DNA of 64,000 bases from Ligula intestinalis. Lineage: Eukaryota; Platyhelminthes; Cestoda; Diphyllobothriidea; Diphyllobothriidae. Location of the stretch: contig JAYGXS010000003.1 of assembly GCA_036362985.1 (NCBI GenBank), positions 30,248,716-30,312,715 of the forward strand, written 5' to 3'. Shown one piece after another: positions 57,965-64,000 of the stretch (position 1 is its first letter; every line of letters begins with the position of its first letter). Both the position numbers and the translations under genes were made by a program. The notes under the pieces are model-generated. The model saw only the letters and a program-made list of their open reading frames with translations, was not told the origin of the DNA and made no database searches.

Positions 57965-59130
57965 TTGCGATCGCTGGAACAAGAGTTGCAATCCGCACTG
58001 GCCGAAGGCAGCCATGAGGCGTCAAATAAGGAAACCGAAAGACACACTGCCACAGCAAGGAACATCTGGGGTCGTCTAAAGGATCTGGTGTAGTTGTGGT
58101 CAAAACAAATTTGTCGGAGAAATTGGCAGACTTCTCAAGACGCGAATTGCCGAGCACGCGGCAGCAGTGCGGCGAAATGATGACAATTCTCAAGTTGCAG
58201 CTCGTTCGACTAGATCTGGCCACACATTCAAATTTGATGAGGCTGAAATTCTAGCAAGAAGTGACAATCAGGTGAGCTGAGAATTACTTGAGTCATAGTT
58301 CATGGGGCCCCCAGTCCATAAGCAAGTGCAATGACTTGCCCAATCCATATTCGGTGCTGAGACTCAATTTGTGCAAAGCAAGTCGCCAATTGGGGAACGA
58401 GCAAGCCACTGCCTCGTCCTACGTCAATACGGGAAAACCAGATGGCCGAGCAATCCTCGCGTCCAATTCCACCACGCGTGATGCAAGTTCAGCAGGCCAC
58501 AGCCCGCATGCCGGTAATCAAGCAATCAACGCACAAGAAGGCAAATCTGTCCTTTAAATACTGTCCTTATACAGGGCAGACTGGCCGACGAATTAGCTTG
58601 CAAATAACGGAGTATAAACGGGCAGTGCGGAGAGGCAACCCATTGTCCCAGATCGCTACCCACACTCTGGCAGAAGGCCACGAATTCAACTTCACGTGCA
58701 CGCGGGTAATGGCACGAACCGGCAATAAGATAAAGCGAGAACTGCTGCAGGCCTGGAGGTCAGACTCCAACTCCATCAGTAGGCATGTGGATCTACCGCC
58801 ATTTTATTTTGCCCCCCATTCGCGCAGCCGAGAAACACAGCTCAGTTCCTGCCCAAGCGGCCAAGCTGCCACGCCAAGGATTCATGCCACAGTGCCAAGG
58901 CCGCAATTCGAGGCGATACGGGAGACAAGGTGAGCATGGACTCAACCAATCACGAATGCTTCTCCCTCCCCCACCTTTCATTTCCTTGTAGCTGGACCAT
59001 GCCAATGCTTGCCATTATCTCTCATTCTCTGACGATGGCCTCCTGTACGAAGCCAAGAGCTCAGACTGGTACAAGTGTCGTCCCAGTGATCGCGCCTTTG
59101 TCTTATTTACAGTAAAACTCTTGTTCTAGC
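57965..59130 (+). mobile_element. Composite of two Penelope-like lineages with inverted outer termini
   Basis: The left end reads GCGATCGCTGGAACAAGAG. A GIY-YIG remnant follows at 58040-58220: KPKDTLPQQGTSGVV, stop, RIWCSCGQ, VGEIGRLLKTRIAEHAAAVR. The family tail at 58280-58550 contains GPQSISKCNDLPNPYSVLRL, SRQLGN.QATASSY and DGRAI. A second, different GIY-YIG C-terminus begins at 58558. The right end (59018-59130) carries diverged terminal sequence in inverted sense (CTCTGACGATGG, GTCGTCCCAGTGATCGCGCC). In-frame stops mark it as inactive. No reverse transcriptase remains. Confidence 0.75.
58558..58870 (+). pseudogene. Second-lineage Penelope C-terminal GIY-YIG remnant, open frame
   Basis: The frame (within 58442-58933) reads YCPYTGQTGRRISLQITEYK, then RAVRRGNPLSQIATHTLAEG, then HEFNFT, then NKIKRELLQAWRSDSNSISR and HVDLPPFYF. 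YTGQTGR is the YIG-side motif. The GIY half is missing. It is homologous to the minus-strand relic at 9640-9925 and, more distantly, to the tail of the first lineage (RELLESW...NDLP.PY). The stretch has stayed open for over 100 codons, so it is younger or less damaged than its neighbours. Confidence 0.75.
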
Positions 59131-59424
59131 GCTCGTGTCTCATTCTTTTTGGATCCCGAGTGACTATAAATGCTTCAGATCACAGTGGACAGAATTTATC
59201 TCCGTTGTCCAGTTACTAGTCCGTTTATCAGCTGTAAGGAGTCATTTATCTCTGAAGAACACTCGGTAACCCGCCTTAAACTGGGATCTTGGTGACGGTT
59301 CTGCACTACTTACTGGTTCTTTAGAGGTAGAAGGTTCCACGTAGTGATCCGAAACTAGCGGCTACCTCTGAGCCGACACTCGGCGTTCGGTAAGTTATAC
59401 AGCGAAACAGTATTGATTTATAGC

Positions 59425-59655
59425 GGCTCACCGATTCGATTGGAGAACCGCTCGTCCATTTCTGTCTTGGGTCTCATTCTCGAACACCGCCAGCAGCCGA
59501 ATAGCGGCTAACATGTTACAGGCTAAAAGAAGTTACCGACAAATACCAGGGAAACTGGACTGCCCAGTTCTGGCTCATTAGTCGTCATCTATCCGGCATA
59601 CCCAACTCCCGGGGTTGCGGCATTCAAGGCTCGAACCCGTAGATTGCCTATCTCA
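59425..59655 (-). mobile_element. tRNA-headed SINE, near full-length minus copy
   Basis: Tail TCGAACACCGCCAGCAGCCG, body GTTCTGGCTCATTAGTCGTC, and head AAGGCTCGAACCCGTAGATT, in minus-strand order over about 230 bp. Confidence 0.75.
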
Positions 59656-60411
59656 TAAAATCTCAACAAAAGTTCTTGCAAGTGCTTTGGCTTCAAAAAA
59701 GTACCCTAGTATGGAATAAAAAATGTGGGGAAAAACACGAAATGACGGAAAATAAGGGATCATTTGCTGGACTTTCAAGGAAGATCTGAAACGATTCATA
59801 CTTCAATACCAGAAATATCGATAAAGCAAGTTGACCAAGGGAAAGTTCTTTTAATATATGCACAAAATGATATGTTTGTATTTTCATCTAACAATTTATT
59901 TCCATTTATCAGTCACATTTATGGCAGTTTTTCCCATTTTCGCAACTTGTGGCTGTTAAAAAAGGTTGGTATTTCTAAAAAAACTTATAGTATCTTTTTG
60001 TATTCCTTTTAACTTTTAAATTCGCTTAAGGTTGTTCATTATTTTTTCCATTTTTCGTATATGTTTTGATGCTGGCCTGCGAGCTTTTATCAATCTTTCG
60101 AAAATTGAGGTAACCGGCATCAATTAGGTCATCTACCGTTTGTAAACTCTCTATAAATTCATTGTAAATTACTTCTGTGTAAAGCAACAACTCTGAAAAT
60201 GTTTTAACTTGCTATGCTGTCGGAAATTTTGAATAAACGAAATCACACAAGGGCAATAACTGATCGAAAAGTAAGATATGACAAACGGGCTAACCACACA
60301 GCGGCTGTGCTATCCCATGAAGTGTCAGCTGAAATTAAGAAACGCGTTTTCGCTTTCAGACGGTTGCATTATTAAGTATTATTCAGCAACTTCCCCAAAT
60401 ACTTCAGCCAT

Positions 60412-61121
60412 AACAGGATGCCGGCTTTTGAAGGCACATATTTCCGACCGCCTGTAATAAACTGTATTTTTAAAAAACTGGCTACTTAAGTAATATGACG
60501 TTTTCCTTTTTTTTCCGAAGCACATTTCTAGTGAAATATATGCTGAAAATAGGCAAAAAATGCTCTTTCGTGTACTTATTTGGCAGAAAATTACGTCTTC
60601 ATCAATGTTTGAACTTGAATAAAGCATACTTTTTTGGTTTATAAAAAACTGTCAATTCAGAAATACGTTTGGAACCGACTTGCTTTCAAGGTTGAATTTG
60701 GAGTTTGAAAACTACATGCTTTAGACATCCCGTCTAACGAGAAACATACATTGCTCTAGTTATTTGGAAGAAAGTATGTAGCATTCGGAAACGTTTCAAT
60801 GAGTGTGGTTCACCGTGTTTACTTTATAAACATCATTAATAAATGGACAGATACGATGCTTTATGAACGGATATGTCATGTTCCTAAAATTCTCATTATT
60901 ATGAACTTTTGTTGAAATCGAAATGTACCGTTTCTTCAAATAAAACACTTGCAGACGTCAACTGCTACGAAAGGAGTACAAGATGGAATTCTTTTATAAA
61001 TATCTTTGTATAATATATTTGAATTCATCAGAGTATCGAAAACCATTGGGATAAAAATTCGTTCTCTTATGTTTTTTAGGCTACTGCAAAGAAGCTCGTT
61101 CAAAAGCCAACATCCTGACAG
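60412..61121. mobile_element. Inverted-arm (foldback/MITE-like) element, second copy
   Basis: The left end AACAGGATGCCGGCTTTTGA, then CCGACCGCCTGTAATAAACT, then ACTGGCTACTTAAGTAATAT, aligns with the left arm at 35028. The right end TCGTTCAAAAGCCAACATCC then TGAC is its inverse over about 25 bp. The rest of the right arm is too diverged to pair by eye. Similar length to the 35 kb copy (710 against 731 bp). Confidence 0.6.
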
Positions 61122-61309
61122 GACTGAAATATTGTGGAATCGGGCTGCAAGCTAGTTAATAGTACACCGTTTTCTAATCGAAAACACATTGCAAAACTAT
61201 AGTTGCTATCGCATAAGTAGTCAATCTGCTTTGTGATCGCATGAATTTTTCCAGGAATCATTTTGTTTGCATTTTTACTTTTTCTCAGTGGAAATTGCTA
61301 AAAAAGGAA

Positions 61310-61475
61310 AGCTGGCGAAGGTTAGGAAGATGAAAATAACTGTTTCTAGCTTATAAGCTATCATCAGCCAGTCATAATCAACCCCAGTTTTAGATAACCT
61401 GGCATTTAAAACTGACTACTTTGATCGTTTAGCGTTTTTAAGTCCAGCGTTTTACCGCTGAGCCACACTTAGCTC
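61310..61475 (-). mobile_element. tRNA-headed SINE, minus copy
   Basis: TAGCTTATAAGCTATCATCA, GCCAGTCATAATCAACCCC, then the head CTACTTTGATCGTTTAGCG and ACCGCTGAGCCACACTTAGC. Diverged. Confidence 0.65.
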
Positions 61476-61929
61476 CTTGGCGATCGGCGAAATGTCGTTA
61501 ACTGATTAGGTTAAGGGAAAGGCTTGAATAAATCCATCTTCGTGTTCAGTCTAAACCCCTCGCAGGTAATTCTCTACCATCCAGTATTAACCAATTTTTT
61601 GACAGGCATGGCTATCCCATCCTCACTTGTCTTACTTTGTTATTTCCGTCTGCAAGGCATTGCTACTAGTGGTCCCTAGTAAGGAGACCAACCAACATCT
61701 AATAGAATTCCTTTGAACACTGACAGCGTTGATATCAATCTTAGGATTGACTATCTTGGCTTTGCCAACAAAATCTCAGTAGTCGCAAAGTCGGCTTATC
61801 GAATGTAACAATCTGGCCAATTTTATCTCTAAAAAGAAGTATTGATAAAAGTTAAGTTGGCCACCCTCCCCCCTTCATAACCCTTACCGCTAAAGTTCTG
61901 TCTTTTTAGATCGGTGGTTGTAGGTTATT

Positions 61930-62110
61930 TTGGTTTTTACCTTATTTTTAAGTTTATTTTTGTTTGAGTCTAGTCTTATTTTTAGTTCACTTAGTTTTGT
62001 TTAGTTAAGCTTAATTAAGTATACAGTTATTTAAGTATATTTATCTCACGTTAGTGGTATCTAAATGAGCTAAGAACGAAACTTAAATCAAACTACTAAA
62101 CTTAAACCTA
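61930..62110. repeat. TTTAGTTTA-rich tract with inverted partner
   Basis: Strand-asymmetric T-rich stretch (GTTTTGTTTAGTTAAGCTTA) followed by its loose reverse complement (ACTAAACTTAAACCTAAACT). It lies 200 bp downstream of Pax exon 1, in intron 1. A similar tract is at 63640-63800. Confidence 0.5.
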
Positions 62111-62314
62111 AACTGAAATTAACAAAACCAAACGTAACCACAAGACCATGGGTGAGGGCTATCTAAAGTGGGTAACCATTCGGAAAGGCATGTGCGGTGT
62201 TTAACGGGGTTTTGCGCAGAAAGGGAACAATTGAAAGAGAAGCTATGCTCTGTTTTGCCTCTGCTTATTAGTTTCACAAAGGACAACTGGAAATAAGAGT
62301 AGAACAATCATCAC

Positions 62315-62564
62315 CTGCCCAGAATCTTGCTGACGCAGCCATGGGAGACACGTAGTTGCCTGCTAATATCACATGGCCGGACATTTTGGGCTGCCAACTT
62401 GACGATCTCCTGGCGCACCTGATCTGGCAGAGGGCGTCCGTTAACGAAGGATCCACCGAGCTGGTTGATACCGCCATGAGCTGATGAGGTTCGACGAAGA
62501 GTTGGTACGCCGACAGGAGGCAGGGGAGACAGAGAAAATGGAGCGATAGTTAGTTGAGTTTGCA
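62315..62564 (-). CDS. Pax2/5/8: Pax2/5/8 paired-box exon 1 (N-terminal PAI subdomain)
   Basis: Acceptor TTGTTGTTTTCAG before 62564, donor GTGATG after 62315, with 250 bases and 82 whole codons. A 26-residue Pro/Ser/Thr lead is followed by [55 protein letters not shown]. This is the beta-hairpin and first helix-turn-helix of the paired domain. The residues that set DNA specificity in helix 3 (Q, R, H in [10 protein letters not shown]) are those of Pax2/5/8, 1/9 and 3/7, not the I, Q, N of Pax4/6. With exon 2 the whole paired domain of about 126 residues is present. The exon begins with two bases of a split codon, so the start codon lies upstream in an exon I could not identify. Role: developmental DNA-binding regulator in the nucleus. 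Confidence 0.96.
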
Positions 62565-64000
62565 CTGAAAACAACAATAAATTAAGCACTTCACACTGGT
62601 CAGTATTATAGAGACACTCACAGAGGGGCCGAGGAATTTTCGGTCCCTTTAACCCCCCCCGCCTACAGCTTTATTTCCCTCTTCCTATTCCTGCTCGCCC
62701 CTCATTCCTGTCGGTAGTCGTTATGCTCCTTATTAGTCTGTTCCAAGTCTTCAAAGAAGACAAAAAGGAAGACATATCGTATGAACTGCGGCAGGCGGTA
62801 TTCCCTAGCGACACATACTGCTTTGGTTGCTGTTACAACAATGGATCCACCGACAGCGCCCCAGTAAGGGACAGGGGACGTCCAGTGCATGGACGTTACA
62901 CAGCATCGGCTACCGGCGTGGCTTTGAAGAGGCGAGAACACAGACTCACTCACAAGGAGTGGAACTGGCAGCCACGAGACGAAGAAGCAAAAGAAGTCAC
63001 GTACTGGTGAGCTAGATCAAATGCGGGAAGGAAAGCTGGGGCTACAGGAAATCTTACTATTATTTTCTGTCGTTTCGAATAGGACACAGAAAATTAACTC
63101 TCTCTCTCCCTGCCTTCTTGATTTCCTACGTTTTGGGATTCAAATATACGACATACATACACAGAGATAAAATACAATTGTATAACTGTTAGCCATTGTC
63201 AGAGGTTGGACAGGTAACTACTTCCTAAACTGCGCCTCGGTAACTGATTTCAATCAAGTTTAGACGCCTGGAGGCACGTCTTACAATAAATTTTGTCCCA
63301 AAATGTCTACTTTGAGTGTTTGTTATTTTTTCAGATGCTGTTTTTCCTGCCAATTTGAATCACTAAGAAAAAGGATAGGTATATTTTGAGTGTATTTAAA
63401 AGTATCACTTTCAGCGCCAAAGTCGCCCTATTCCGGTCCATAGGCCTGTTTACGTGGTGACTGTCTGAATTTGCTTTTGAAAGAAACTTGGATAAGGCAA
63501 GGGGATCAGAACATACCCCTTTCCTCTCCCCCCTCCCATGTGCTAACCCTAAAACTAGCTGTCACCGTAAACTAAATCCTAACGTGGTAAGGATTCCTTA
63601 CATACCACCCCGTATTTTACGATACATAACTTACTACTCATTGTGTTTTAGTTTATTATTGAGCCTGGTTTAGTTGCTAGTTTATTATTTAGTTGCATTA
63701 GTTTTCGTTTATATTTTAGTTTAGATTGGTTTATTTAGGTTTAGTTAATTATTTGCTTGTCGTAGTTTTAGTTTAGCTTTTAGACTTAATAGTTTGTTAT
63801 TTAGTTTTTTGTTTTAATTTTCCTTCCCCCTGATATGCTCCACCCGTACTGCCATCGGTCCCGTATTACATAAACCTGGAGTTATTTTTGCTGTGATGTT
63901 GTTTAGAAGAACTTCTTATCCCCAACACTAACTTTTATCGTGATCTCCCTGGAATTCAACGCAAATCCACCTATTTTAAGAGGAGAGAGTGTGGTTTCTA
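62565..64000. other. Upstream of Pax exon 1; first coding exon not found
   Basis: No ATG-bearing frame that ends in phase 1 at a GT donor was found on the minus strand. A CTCT/GTGAGT donor at 62621 would make a 57-bp intron, but the frame entering it has no Met after its last stop. The start may lie beyond 64000. A T-rich TTTAG tract (63640-63800) and repeat R6 copy 2 lie here. Confidence 0.5.
63790..63935 (+). repeat. Repeat R6, copy 2
   Basis: CCTTCCCCCTGATATGCTCC, ATCGGTCCCGTATTACATAA, TGGAGTTATTTTTGC. Matches 51030-51225; a short shared core also occurs at 32581. Confidence 0.65.

Noticed and set aside
62565..62621. 57-bp mini-intron upstream of Pax exon 1
   Set aside because: Donor and acceptor look fair, but the upstream frame in the required phase has no start codon after its nearest stop.

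Overview
The window looks like a nuclear contig from a flatworm, most likely a large-genome tapeworm of the diphyllobothriidean type. That placement is inference. It rests on two animal genes split by introns of about 9 to 10 kb, on relics of CR1/Jockey-type LINEs and Penelope-like elements, and on a dense background of tRNA-headed SINEs. No bacterial operon, rRNA, intact tRNA or CRISPR array was seen. A 100-N scaffold gap follows a 35-C run at 48.1 kb.

Layout. Positions 1-3.9 kb hold a broken non-LTR retrotransposon, sense strand, missing its 5' end. The last two coding exons of a mitochondrial carrier of SLC25A42 type follow on the + strand (4671-4829 and 14510-14694), joined by a 9.7 kb intron and followed by an AATAAA. 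From 14.7 to 40.3 kb I find no host gene. This intergenic stretch holds paired copies of several unrecognised repeats, SINEs, Penelope relics and a 730-bp element with inverted arms. From 62.6 kb down to 40.4 kb on the - strand lies a Pax2/5/8 transcription factor: paired-box exon 1 (62315-62564), paired-box exon 2 (52965-53178), a 1.45 kb exon with a Groucho-type octapeptide (51337-52789), and a proposed terminal exon (40410-41125). Its start codon is upstream of 62564 and was not found. The two genes converge, and neither is complete here.

Repeats explain most of the rest. The most coherent is a Penelope-like family. Copies carry the C-terminal GIY-YIG nuclease and its downstream tail, and are bounded by an inverted ~75-nt terminal sequence containing a CCTGACGTTTCG core, with GAAGAAG runs outside. 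Several copies have lost everything but the inverted ends. A tRNA-headed SINE occurs at least 17 times in both orientations, notably in a cluster at 41.4-47 kb inside the last Pax intron. At least five further repeat families are defined here only by their own copies within the window. All exon boundaries were chosen by GT/AG sites plus reading-phase agreement and protein-family likeness read by eye. No alignment or database search was run.
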